Source: Myxococcus sp. RHSTA-1-4 (GTDB lineage: Bacteria; Myxococcota; Myxococcia; Myxococcales; Myxococcaceae). From it: a DNA stretch of 64,000 bases. The notes beneath the pieces were generated by a model, which did no database searches, was not told the DNA's origin, and saw nothing but the letters and a program-made list of their open reading frames with translations. Both the position numbers and the translations under genes were made by a program. Every line of letters begins with the position of its first letter. Positions within the stretch are counted from its first letter, which is position 1. Location of the stretch: assembly GCF_020037125.1 (NCBI RefSeq), contig NZ_JAIQDG010000037.1, positions 44,472 to 108,471 of the forward strand, written 5' to 3'. Positions 1 through 7,973 of this stretch are shown piece by piece.

Positions 1-1466
1 TGGAGGTCCATCTCGAGCTGGCCGGTGCGGCCGCGCAGCTCCTCCACCTCGGCGCCCAGCGCCTGGGCCTGGGCCTGGTGCTGGTCCAGCTCCGCCTGGA
101 GCGCGGAGAGCTGCGCCGTGGCGCCGCGCGCCTCCTCCTTCGCGGCGGCGAGCTGCTGGTCCACCCGCCTGCGCTCCGCGGCCAGCGAGTCCGCCTTCGT
201 GGTGAGCGTCTTGATCTGCGCGTCGCGGCGGGCAATCTCGGACTCGGCCGAGTTGGCCTTCTGCTCCAGCTCCAGGTGCTGGTCCTTGAGCTCGACGATC
301 TCCTGGTCCTTCTGGTTCAGCTCCGTCTTGAGGCGGAGGATTTCCTTGTCCCGCTTGTTGACGGCGTCACGCAGGGCGAAGGTGTCCTTGTCGTTCTTCC
401 CGGACGCGGCGCGTGCCGTCTCCAGCTCGGTGGCCTTGCTCTCCAGCTCGGCCTCCAGCTCGCGCACGCGGTCCTCCGCCTGGGAGGCCTGGCCGCGGAC
501 GTCGTCCAGCGTGCCCTGCAGCTCGGCCACCTTCGCGCGCAGGTTGCGCAGCTCCGCCGCGTCCGCCGCGGACATCGCCGGGGCCGCCGGAGTCGACGGC
601 GGCATCACCGCGCGGCCGGCCGGGGCCGCAGGGCGCTGGGTGGCGGCCGCGGGAGCGCGCACGGGCTCCGGGGCGCGCACGGGCTCCGGCGGGCGCACGG
701 GCTCCGGGGCACGCACCGGCTCCGGCGGCGGGCGCACGGGCTCCGGCGCCGCCGGGGGCATGAAGCCCACCACCGTCTTCTCCGAGTCATCCAGCGCGTC
801 CAGCGCGTCGTCCGCGTCCGTGCCGAGCGAGTCCAGCGAGGAGAAGTCCTCCTCGACACCCTCCACCACGGCCTCCGGCGGGGCCACCACCGGCTCCTCG
901 TCGAGGGCCGGCTCGGGCTCGGGGGCGGACATGTCGCTGAAGGCGGCGTCGAGGTCCAGCTCCTCGCCCTGCACCGCGGGCTCGTCGCCGGCGTCGACGG
1001 AGATCTCCTCGCCGAAGTCCGCCGTCAGCGGCTCGTCGTTGAGCGCGTCCAGCGTGAGGCTCTCGTCCACCACGTCCTCGGACGCCGGCAGCTCCGGGAA
1101 GCCGATCAGCGCGCCCACGCGCTCCACGAGGAGGTTCGCGTCCACCGGCATCGCCACGTACTCGTCCGCGTGCGCCTTCAGCTTGCGGTGCTGCGCGAAG
1201 CCGTCCGGGTTGCCCACGATGACGATGGGGACGTTCTTGAGGTCGTCGTCCTTCTTGAGCTTGCCGCAGATGAGGTAGCCGTTCTGCCCCGCGGACAGCT
1301 CCACGGCGATGACGGCCAGGTCCGGGCGATCCCTCCGGATCTGCTCCACGCTGCCCTTGCCGTCGGAGGTGTCCTCCACCGTGAAGCCACGGCCCTCCAG
1401 GGCGGGCCGCAGCGTGGCGGCGAGGCCGGTGTCGCTCTTTTCGACGATCAGGATTTTCTTGGACAT
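1..1466 (-). CDS. frzS: FrzS, social-motility polarity protein (3' end outside window)
   Basis: FrzS localises to cell poles and promotes type IV pili-driven (S) motility in Myxococcus. The 488 visible codons show a CheY-like pseudo-receiver (residues 1-125, starting MSKKILIVEKSD), an acidic linker, a Pro-rich stretch with five PEPVR units (about residues 238-265) and a long coiled coil running off the edge. The receiver has Ala54 where the phosphorylatable Asp should be, inside the motif DLAVIAVEL, as is known for this family. The start is the ATG at 1466. Its neighbours (anti-sigma gene, rpoE1, ald, then the frz cluster) match the known Myxococcus xanthus layout. The C-terminal tail is not visible. 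Confidence 0.93.
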   Translation of the reverse strand, partial: MSKKILIVEKSDTGLAATLRPALEGRGFTVEDTSDGKGSVEQIRRDRPDLAVIAVELSAGQNGYLICGKLKKDDDLKNVPIVIVGNPDGFAQHRKLKAHADEYVAMPVDANLLVERVGALIGFPELPASEDVVDESLTLDALNDEPLTADFGEEISVDAGDEPAVQGEELDLDAAFSDMSAPEPEPALDEEPVVAPPEAVVEGVEEDFSSLDSLGTDADDALDALDDSEKTVVGFMPPAAPEPVRPPPEPVRAPEPVRPPEPVRAPEPVRAPAAATQRPAAPAGRAVMPPSTPAAPAMSAADAAELRNLRAKVAELQGTLDDVRGQASQAEDRVRELEAELESKATELETARAASGKNDKDTFALRDAVNKRDKEILRLKTELNQKDQEIVELKDQHLELEQKANSAESEIARRDAQIKTLTTKADSLAAERRRVDQQLAAAKEEARGATAQLSALQAELDQHQAQAQALGAEVEELRGRTGQLEMDL

Positions 1467-1639
1467 GAAGGGACAGCCCGTCCTGCGAGTGCGGCGCGCG
1501 CGGGGGCGCCACTCAGGCGGCGGCGCGCAAGGAAAAATGCGCCTTCGAGGCTATCGGCCATACATGGGACCGTCAATGTTCGGGCCGGACGGAATCCCGG
1601 ACGCCCGGCGGGCGGGCAGGCGGCGCGCGGGTGTCCGCT

Positions 1640-2533
1640 TCAGTGGGGGTACGTCACCGGGGCAATGGACGCCGCGGGAAGGGAGGACTGCTGGCGCGGC
1701 ATGGGCGGAAGCGACCAGGGCGTGTCCTCGGAGTCCTCCCGCTGCGGCTTGCGGGCGAGGGTGGCCTCCCCGTCGCTCGCGGAGAGCAGCCGGCGGATGT
1801 CGGCCTCGTCCATGTCCGTCACCATCTCGTAGACGATTTCCTCGTCCCGCCAGGTGACGACGTTGAAGCCCTGCGTGGAGTCCACCTCCACCGCCTTCAG
1901 CGCCTGGAACTTCGGGGCCTCGGCCTCGTCGTCGGGGAGCACGAACACGCCCAGGCGGCGGCTCGGCTCTCCCTCGTTCTCCGGCAGCGTCTCGTAGCTG
2001 ATGTACGCGACCTCCTTGCCGTTGAGGATGGAGATGCGCCCGCCCAGCGGCCGGGCCTTGGGGAGCCGCGGCACGGTGATGCGGTGGTCCACCTTGCCCC
2101 GGAACCACTCGGCGATGGGCTCGGTGGAGGTGGATTCGACCTCGAAGGGCAGCGGCTTGCTGTGCCGCTGGACGGCCTCACGCTTCACGATGCGCTCGCG
2201 CTGCTCGGACTGGTAGGCCACCCAGCCGCCGCCCACCGTCACCATCACCAGCGCCACGGCGCCGGCACGCAGCCACATCCCGTACTGGGCGCGGCGCATC
2301 TCCTGGCGGAGCCCCGACTCGATGTCGGCGCGCAGGGACGCGGGAGCCCGCATCCCCTGCACGGAGTGGCGCGCGGCTCGCCGCAACGCCTGCCGCATCT
2401 GCTTCTCGTTCTCCACACGGCGCCGGCACGCGGCGCACCCGGAGAGGTGGGTTTCGAGGTCCACCCGCTCCTCGGGCTGGAATTCGCCGTCGAGGTACGG
2501 ATGGAGCAGCCGATCGAGTTCCTGGCAGGTCAT
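1640..2533 (-). CDS. Zinc-finger anti-sigma-like membrane protein, partner of RpoE1
   Basis: 297 aa. The N-terminus carries a ZAS/zf-HC2 motif (THLSGCAACRRR, H-x3-C-x2-C, about residues 28-39) typical of anti-sigma factors. A single transmembrane segment follows at about residues 86-106 (AGAVALVMVTVGGGWVAY), then a periplasmic part of about 190 residues without a domain I recognise. It starts 23 bases after the rpoE1 stop on the same strand, so the two are surely co-transcribed. The likely role is to hold RpoE1 at the membrane until an envelope signal arrives. This corresponds by position to the reading frame downstream of rpoE1 in M. xanthus. The anti-sigma role is inferred from motif and position. 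Confidence 0.85.
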   Translation of the reverse strand: MTCQELDRLLHPYLDGEFQPEERVDLETHLSGCAACRRRVENEKQMRQALRRAARHSVQGMRAPASLRADIESGLRQEMRRAQYGMWLRAGAVALVMVTVGGGWVAYQSEQRERIVKREAVQRHSKPLPFEVESTSTEPIAEWFRGKVDHRITVPRLPKARPLGGRISILNGKEVAYISYETLPENEGEPSRRLGVFVLPDDEAEAPKFQALKAVEVDSTQGFNVVTWRDEEIVYEMVTDMDEADIRRLLSASDGEATLARKPQREDSEDTPWSLPPMPRQQSSLPAASIAPVTYPH

Positions 2534-2556
2534 GTGAGCGCGGGAGGAACTGCTTT

Positions 2557-3198
2557 CTACCCCGTCTTCTTCCTGTTCCGGTACTCCTCGAGATCCGCCG
2601 GGGCGTTCACCGGCTCACCCTCATGCCGGAACACGCCCTGGCCCTCCGCGTACTCGCGGAGGTTCTTCTGCAGGAGCTTGCGGCCGCGGAACAGCCGGCT
2701 CATCACCGTGCCCACGGGGCACTCGAGAATCTCGGCGATCTCCTTGTAGGAGAACTCCTGGAGGTCCGCGAGGATGACCACCAGCCGGAAGTCGATGGGC
2801 AGCGCGTCGATGGCGCGCAGCACGTCGTCCGACAGGAGGCGGTCGAAGAAGTACTGCTCGGGGTTGGCCGCGAAGTCCGTCGCGTCCCGGCTCACGAAGC
2901 GCTCGTGCACCGCCTCGCGCTCCACGCCCTCCACCACCGTGCGCTCCTTCACCTTGCGGCGGTAGCGGTTGATGAAGGTGTTGGTGAGGATCTTGAAGAG
3001 CCAGGCCTTGATGTTGGTGCCCCGCTCGAACTTGTCGAAGAAGCGGTAGGCCCGCATGCAGGTGTCCTGGACCAGGTCCTCCGCATCGCGCTCGTTCTTC
3101 GTCAGCCTCAGGGCCGCGGAATAGAGCGGGTCCAGGTGGGCCAGCGCCAGTTCCTCGAATTCCTGCTTCGTTCGGTTGGGTTGCCTGAAGTCCAACAT
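2557..3198 (-). CDS. rpoE1: ECF RNA polymerase sigma factor RpoE1
   Basis: 213 aa ECF sigma factor. Sigma-70 region 2 spans about residues 15-85 (AEDLVQDTCMRAYRFFDKF, then NIKAWLFKILTNTFIN). Region 4 lies at about 135-185 (LPIDFRLVVILADLQEFSYK, then the helix-turn-helix with GTVMSRLFRGR). The ATG at 3198 is chosen because GGAAGG lies 6 bases upstream; an in-frame ATG at 3264 would add 22 residues without a ribosome site. In M. xanthus RpoE1 is linked to motility behaviour and lies next to frz genes, as here. It is followed after 23 bases by its presumed anti-sigma factor. Confidence 0.92.
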   Translation of the reverse strand: MLDFRQPNRTKQEFEELALAHLDPLYSAALRLTKNERDAEDLVQDTCMRAYRFFDKFERGTNIKAWLFKILTNTFINRYRRKVKERTVVEGVEREAVHERFVSRDATDFAANPEQYFFDRLLSDDVLRAIDALPIDFRLVVILADLQEFSYKEIAEILECPVGTVMSRLFRGRKLLQKNLREYAEGQGVFRHEGEPVNAPADLEEYRNRKKTG

Positions 3199-3373
3199 GT
3201 CCCGCCTTCCAAGGGCCCGAAACAATTGGGGAATGAGTTGTCGCCTGCCCATCAATGTATGCATGGGAACAGTCTGGGCAACATCGCCATCCCACTGACA
3301 CCCGCCCGCACGCCCGCTTCGGGAACGCTAGACGCAGGGCGAAGAGACTTATTCCCCAACACAGATAACGAAC

Positions 3374-3406
3374 GGGGAGGCCGGATGTCGCCATCCGAAC
3401 CTCCCC
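3374..3406 (-). terminator. Terminator hairpin downstream of ald
   Basis: GGGGAGG and CGGATG pair perfectly with CATCCG and CCTCCCC around a TCGC loop, with small internal loops (13 bp in total). It lies about 40 bases beyond the ald stop codon, and on that strand is followed by a moderately T-rich stretch. It should end ald transcription and shield rpoE1. Confidence 0.75.
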
Positions 3407-3447
3407 GCCGGGTACTTCCTGACTGCCTGCCAGGCTCTCAGCCGGGC

Positions 3448-4572
3448 CTACTTGCGGCCGAAGGCGTCCATGATGGGCACGTAGTCGTAGCCCATGTCCT
3501 TCGCGACGGCCTCGTAGGTGACGTGGCCATTGTAGGTGTTCATCGCACGGGCCAGGGCGCGGTCGGACTTCACGGCCTCGATGAGGCCCATGTCGGCGAT
3601 CTTCCGCGAGTACGGGCGGGTGGTGTTGGTGAGGGCGTAGGTGGACGTCTGGGGCACCGCGCCGGGCATGTTGGCCACGCAGTAGTGGACCACGCCGTGG
3701 ACGGTGAACGTCGGGTTGTCGTGGGTGGTGGGCTTGCACGTCTCGATGCAGCCGCCCTGGTCCACGGCCACGTCGACCACCACGGAGCCCGGGGTCATCT
3801 CGGAGATGAGGGCCTCGGAGACGAGCTTCGGGGCCTTGCCGCCGGGGATGAGCACCGCGCCGACGACGAGGTCGGACTCGCGCACGGACTTCGCGATGCT
3901 CTCCGTGTCCGAGGCCAGCACGCTGACGCGGCCGAGGAACACGTCGTCCAGGTAGGTGAGGCGCTCCAGATTGACGTCGAGGATGGTGACCTCGGCGCCC
4001 ATGCCCACCGCCACCTTGGCGGCGCACAGGCCCACCACGCCGCCGCCGATGACGGTGACGCGGCCGCGGCGCACGCCGGGCACGCCGCCCAGCAGGATGC
4101 CCTTGCCGCCGTGGGCCTTCTCCAGGCACGCGGCGCCCACCTGGATGGCCATCTTCCCGGCCACCTCGGACATGGGCTTGAGCAGCGGCAGGCTGCCGTC
4201 ATCCAGCTGCAGCGTCTCGTACGCGACGGCCGCCGCCTTCTTCTTGATGAGCGTCTTCGTCAGCTCCGGGTCCACGCCGGCCAGGTGGAAGTACGTGTAG
4301 ATGATCTGTCCGGGCTGGATGCGCTCGTACTCGGGAGCGATGGGCTCCTTCACCTTGACGATCATCTCCGCGCGCTTCCAGACCTCGTCCGCGCTGGCGA
4401 CCATCTGCGCGCCCACGCGCTGGTACTCCGAGTCCGGGATGCCGGAGCCGACGCCGGCGTTCGTCTCGACCAACACCGTGTGGCCCGCGCTCGTGAGCGC
4501 GCGCACGCCCGCCGGAACCATGCCGACGCGGTACTCACGGGTTTTGATCTCCTTGGGAACTCCGACGATCAC
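3448..4572 (-). CDS. ald: Alanine dehydrogenase
   Basis: 374 aa, the usual length. It catalyses NAD-dependent conversion between L-alanine and pyruvate plus ammonia in the cytosol. The N-terminus VGVPKEIKTREYRVG and the motif VKVKEP carry the substrate lysine region; YFHLAG holds the active-site His. The Rossmann motif VTVIGGGVVGLCAAKVA binds NAD, and DVAVDQGG and HGVVHYCVANMPG are family hallmarks. The GTG at 4572 is taken as start because GGAGG lies 5 bases upstream and it gives the family N-terminus; longer frames add unrelated sequence. In M. xanthus the equivalent gene (aldA) affects fruiting-body development and lies beside rpoE1. Confidence 0.95.
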   Translation of the reverse strand: MIVGVPKEIKTREYRVGMVPAGVRALTSAGHTVLVETNAGVGSGIPDSEYQRVGAQMVASADEVWKRAEMIVKVKEPIAPEYERIQPGQIIYTYFHLAGVDPELTKTLIKKKAAAVAYETLQLDDGSLPLLKPMSEVAGKMAIQVGAACLEKAHGGKGILLGGVPGVRRGRVTVIGGGVVGLCAAKVAVGMGAEVTILDVNLERLTYLDDVFLGRVSVLASDTESIAKSVRESDLVVGAVLIPGGKAPKLVSEALISEMTPGSVVVDVAVDQGGCIETCKPTTHDNPTFTVHGVVHYCVANMPGAVPQTSTYALTNTTRPYSRKIADMGLIEAVKSDRALARAMNTYNGHVTYEAVAKDMGYDYVPIMDAFGRK

Positions 4573-4738
4573 GACTGCCTCCAAAAGGGGTGCGAAAAGC
4601 GCGCGGACCCTACCCAAAAGCCGGGAGGATTCAAGGCACCGCTGGACGGGGTGGCTTGACGCGCGGCGTTGGATGCGATGCGTCTCGCGGTGCTTCTTGC
4701 ATCGAACAAAAGCCGCACCGGTGGTAGTTGACGGAGGC

Positions 4739-6043
4739 ATGAAGTCCGCACCGAAGCTGCTGTTCGCCGACCCGAAGGGCCGGGTGATGGAGCATCCCTA
4801 CCTGCTCGCCACGCTGCGTAGCGGCGAGGAGCTCGTCCCGCCCCAGGACAAGCCCATTCCCCTGCCGTCCGCCGGTCGGCTCGTGCACCTGCCCGGCCGC
4901 CTGCCGGTGGGCATCCACCCGGAGACGGGCGAGCTGGAGCTGGTGCGGGAGATGAAGGTGGGCGGAAAGACGTTCGTCCCCAACGCGGTGGGCGCGCTCC
5001 TGCCGCCGGGCTACACGCGCACGTTCCTCCCGGGCGAGGTGAAGGGGAGCGGGCCGGTGCTGCCGCAGTGGGCGTACACCGCCGCGGCCTGGGTGGACGA
5101 CGGGCCGGTGGCGTGGGCCATCCACACGGACCGCCGCTCGCATTGGGACCCCGAGCGCTACTCCACGCCGGACATGAAGGCGCTGGTCGAGAAGCAGATG
5201 GAGCGCTTCCCGAACAACCGCGTGCTGAAGCAGCTCAAGACGTGCGCGCTCGTCTACCGGTGCTTCACGTCGCAGAACACGTTCTACGTGCGCGACGAGG
5301 CCGCCATCCCCGCGTCCGTCATGTGCAACGCGCGCTGCGTGGGCTGCATCTCCGACCAGCCCGCGGACGGGCCGCCCGCCTCGCACGAGCGCATGGACGA
5401 CGGGCCCACCGGCGAGGAGATGGGACAGGTGGGCCTGTTCCACCTCGAGAATGCGCCGGGCCGCACCATGGTCAGCTTCGGCCAGGGCTGCGAGGGCGAG
5501 CCGCTCACGCGCTGGAAGCAGATAGCGGAGGCCATCCGCTACATGCGCGCGCACACGGACAGGGGCTCCATCAACATCAACACCAACGCCAGCCTCACGA
5601 AGGGGCTGGAGGCCCTGTTCGACGCGGGGCTGGACGCCATCCGCGTGTCGCTCAACTCGGCGGTGAAGGACCTCTACGAGGCCTACTACAAGCCGGTGAA
5701 GTACGGCTGGGAGGACGTGGAGGCCTCCATCGCCCTGGCCCGCGAGCGCGGCGCGTACCTGGCGCTGAACCTGCTGCTGTTCCCCGGCGTCACCGACCGC
5801 GAGGGCGAGGTGCGCGCGCTGGAGCGGCTGGTGAAGAAGTACCGCGTGGACCAGGTGCAGACGCGCTCGCTGTGCATCGACCCGCTCCAGTACCTGGAGG
5901 TGGCGAGGGACAAGGGCGCGGGTGGAGAGCCCGTGGGCATCCGCACGCTCCTTCAGCGGCTGAAGGCGGCGCGGCCGGGGCTCATCATCGGCAACTTCGC
6001 GCGCGGGCTGGACGAGCGCGAGAATGCCGCGGGGCGGGGGTAG
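4739..6043 (+). CDS. Radical SAM protein of unknown substrate
   Basis: 434 aa. A CxxxCxxC iron-sulfur motif is at Cys196/Cys200/Cys203 (MCNARCVGCISDQP), followed by a radical-SAM barrel (FGQGCEGEPL, SININTNASL, IRVSLNS, LALNLLLFPGVTDREGEV). The 190 residues before the motif are an unusual N-terminal domain I do not recognise. ATG 4739 has GGAGG only one base upstream, which is too close; an in-frame GTG at 4721 is an alternative. It is transcribed away from ald and converges on frzZ. No substrate or partner can be named. Confidence 0.85.
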   Translation: MKSAPKLLFADPKGRVMEHPYLLATLRSGEELVPPQDKPIPLPSAGRLVHLPGRLPVGIHPETGELELVREMKVGGKTFVPNAVGALLPPGYTRTFLPGEVKGSGPVLPQWAYTAAAWVDDGPVAWAIHTDRRSHWDPERYSTPDMKALVEKQMERFPNNRVLKQLKTCALVYRCFTSQNTFYVRDEAAIPASVMCNARCVGCISDQPADGPPASHERMDDGPTGEEMGQVGLFHLENAPGRTMVSFGQGCEGEPLTRWKQIAEAIRYMRAHTDRGSININTNASLTKGLEALFDAGLDAIRVSLNSAVKDLYEAYYKPVKYGWEDVEASIALARERGAYLALNLLLFPGVTDREGEVRALERLVKKYRVDQVQTRSLCIDPLQYLEVARDKGAGGEPVGIRTLLQRLKAARPGLIIGNFARGLDERENAAGRG

Positions 6044-6058
6044 GGCGGTGAGGCTCAC

Positions 6059-6076
6059 GGGCCCCGCCCGGGGCCC
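6059..6076. terminator. Bidirectional terminator hairpin
   Basis: A perfect 7-bp GC stem, GGGCCCC against GGGGCCC around a GCCC loop, lies in the 39-base gap between the convergent stop codons of the radical SAM gene and frzZ. No clear T-run is seen on either side. Confidence 0.55.
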
Positions 6077-6082
6077 GGGGGG

Positions 6083-6949
6083 CTACTCGTTCCCGGTGGG
6101 CATCAGCTCCTTGGCCACCAGGTTGCCCATCACCGCGTCCTTGGGGATGTAGCCGTCGGCGCCGGCCTCGCGGCAGATGCGCTGGAGCTCCTCGACGTTC
6201 TCCCCGGAGCACAGCAGCACCTTGATGCCCTTGAAGAGGCTGTTGCTCTTGATGAAGCGGCAGAACTGCTCGCCATTCACGTTGGGCATCCGCACGTCCA
6301 GCAGCACCAGGTCCGGACGCGTCTGCTTCTTGAGGATGATCTTCGTGGCCTTGTCCGCGGTGTCGGCCACGTGCACCTCGAAGCCCTTGGACACGAGGTC
6401 CGCTTCGATGATGCGGGCCGTCATCTCGCTGTCGTCCACGATGAGGATGCGCGGCTTGCGCCCACCGGCGGCGGCCGGCGCCTTGGGGAGGCCTCCGGAG
6501 GCGGCGGGCGCCTGGGGCGCGGCGGCCGTGGGCGCGGCGGCGGGGGCAGGGGGCGGTGTGGGCACGGCCGTGGGCACGCCCAGGGCCGGAGGGCCGATGA
6601 GCCCCATGACGCCGCCCAGCACGGCCTCCAGGCCGCCGCTCTTGAGGATGTAGCCGTCCGCGCCCGAGGCCTTCGTCTTGCCCGCCAGCTCCGCCTCGGG
6701 GATGTCGGAGTACAGCACCAGCTTGGCCGTGACCTTCTTCTGCCGGCGGAGGTACTCGACGACGTCGTCGCCGAACATCTCCGGCATGTTCACGTCCATG
6801 AGGATGAGCGCGAACGGGCCCTCGGCGAGCTTCTGGTCGAGGCTGGCCAGATCCTGCGCGCCGCTCGCCTGGTAGCCGGCGGCGGTGAGTGCCCGGACGG
6901 TGAGCTCCACCAGCATCGGGCTGTCGTCAATGACCAGTACGCGCGACAT
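6083..6949 (-). CDS. frzZ: FrzZ, double-receiver output protein of the Frz system
   Basis: 288 aa with two complete CheY-like receivers joined by an Ala/Pro-rich linker (about residues 120-163). Receiver 1 (1-118) has Asp8/Asp9 and phospho-acceptor Asp52 (LILMDVNMP). Receiver 2 (165-288) has Asp172/Asp173 and Asp218 (LVLLDVRMP). Both keep the conserved Lys. FrzZ accepts phosphate from FrzE and helps trigger cell reversal. The ATG at 6949 follows AGGAGG. The gene is divergent from frzA with about 170 bases between starts, as in M. xanthus, so both promoters must lie at 6950-7117; I could not pick out confident -35/-10 boxes there. Confidence 0.96.
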   Translation of the reverse strand: MSRVLVIDDSPMLVELTVRALTAAGYQASGAQDLASLDQKLAEGPFALILMDVNMPEMFGDDVVEYLRRQKKVTAKLVLYSDIPEAELAGKTKASGADGYILKSGGLEAVLGGVMGLIGPPALGVPTAVPTPPPAPAAAPTAAAPQAPAASGGLPKAPAAAGGRKPRILIVDDSEMTARIIEADLVSKGFEVHVADTADKATKIILKKQTRPDLVLLDVRMPNVNGEQFCRFIKSNSLFKGIKVLLCSGENVEELQRICREAGADGYIPKDAVMGNLVAKELMPTGNE

Positions 6950-7117
6950 CGTCCTCCTCAAAGGAATCCCGCTAACCCTACACCTTTGAAGCAGCGTGGA
7001 CCATCGAAACGGCGACCGAGCGGCCATGCTGTCGGGTCCACTTGACCGGTTTTCGTCCCCTCCGGATACTTTGCCGCCTTGACCACGACCCCGACACCCC
7101 TTCAGCGAGCACTCCGG

Positions 7118-7600
7118 ATGGCTCCGGACCGCGCTGTCGCCGCCCAGGCCCGCCCCGAGCAGGAGTTCTTCTGCTTCCGGGTGGGAGACCTGCGCCTCGG
7201 CGTGCCCAGCGAGAACGTGCTCGAGGTCCTCCGCGCCGGCCTGCTCACTCCCCTGCCGAGGACGCCCTCCTTCATCATGGGCGTCACCGGGCACCGGGGC
7301 GAGGTGCTTCCCGTCGTCGACCTGCTCCGCTTCCTCTCCAAGGGGGAGGCGCGCATCGGCCCGCGTACCCGCCTGTTCGTCGGCATCACCGGCAGCTACG
7401 TGGCCGGTGTGGTGGCGGACACGGTGCTCGGTCTGCGCCGCATCCCCGTCGCGGAGATCCTCCCGCCACCCCTGGGCGGTGACGCCTCCGCCGAGCACCT
7501 GCTCGGCGTGGTGCAGGGCCACGGCACCCAGGACGCCATCAACCTCCTCAACTTCTCCAAGCTGCTGCAGACGGCGCGGCAGCGGGCGGTGGCTCGATGA
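7118..7600 (+). CDS. frzA: FrzA, CheW-like coupling protein
   Basis: 160 aa CheW domain protein (FFCFRVGDLRLGVPSENVLE at about residue 18, then MGVTGHRGEVLPVVDLLRFL). It couples the receptor FrzCD to the kinase FrzE. ATG 7118 gives the compact CheW length; a TTG at 7079 would add 13 residues, and neither start has a strong ribosome site. The stop overlaps the frzB start (ATGA), indicating translational coupling. It is the first gene of frzA-B-CD-E-G-F. Confidence 0.94.
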   Translation: MAPDRAVAAQARPEQEFFCFRVGDLRLGVPSENVLEVLRAGLLTPLPRTPSFIMGVTGHRGEVLPVVDLLRFLSKGEARIGPRTRLFVGITGSYVAGVVADTVLGLRRIPVAEILPPPLGGDASAEHLLGVVQGHGTQDAINLLNFSKLLQTARQRAVAR

Positions 7601-7968
7601 ACGACGAGCACGTCCACGAGCGGGAAGGGGTGGACATCCTCTTCTTCGACATCGGTGCCTCCACGTTCGGCACGGACGCGTCCCAGGTGCTGCGCATCGA
7701 CCGCTCGCTGCCGGAGGACATCACGCTGCCCGAGCTGGGCCTGCCCCACCGCGGGCACCGCGCGCTCGTCTTCGACACCCCGGAAGGCGAGGGCCACCTC
7801 AAGGTGGACGCCGTCCACGCCGTCCGCTCCATCCCTCTTTCCGCGCTTCGCCGGATGCCCCCCACGGCCGGCGCGGCTCCCTATGCTGTCGGCGTGTGCC
7901 TCGAAGAGGACCGCGCCGTGCTGCTCATCGACCTGGTCGAAACCGCCAGAACCCAAGGAAGGCACTGA
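7597..7968 (+). CDS. frzB: FrzB, short CheW-like accessory coupler
   Basis: 123 aa, a reduced CheW-like protein (VDILFFDIGASTFGTDASQV at the N-terminus, HRALVFDTPEG, then VCLEEDRAVLLIDLVE). It lacks the full CheW core seen in FrzA. In M. xanthus FrzB acts with FrzCD and is needed for some inputs but does not itself activate FrzE. ATG overlaps the frzA stop by 4 bases; frzCD follows 5 bases after its stop. Confidence 0.92.
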   Translation: MNDEHVHEREGVDILFFDIGASTFGTDASQVLRIDRSLPEDITLPELGLPHRGHRALVFDTPEGEGHLKVDAVHAVRSIPLSALRRMPPTAGAAPYAVGVCLEEDRAVLLIDLVETARTQGRH

Positions 7969-7973
7969 CCGCA

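Noticed and set aside
641..760. Short tandem repeats that could suggest a CRISPR or minisatellite
   Set aside because: They are in frame inside frzS and encode PEPVR units of the Pro-rich linker; there are no spacers.
2623..4659. A 678-codon plus-strand frame over rpoE1 and ald
   Set aside because: Shadow of two well-supported minus-strand genes; product composition is typical of antisense frames in GC-rich DNA.
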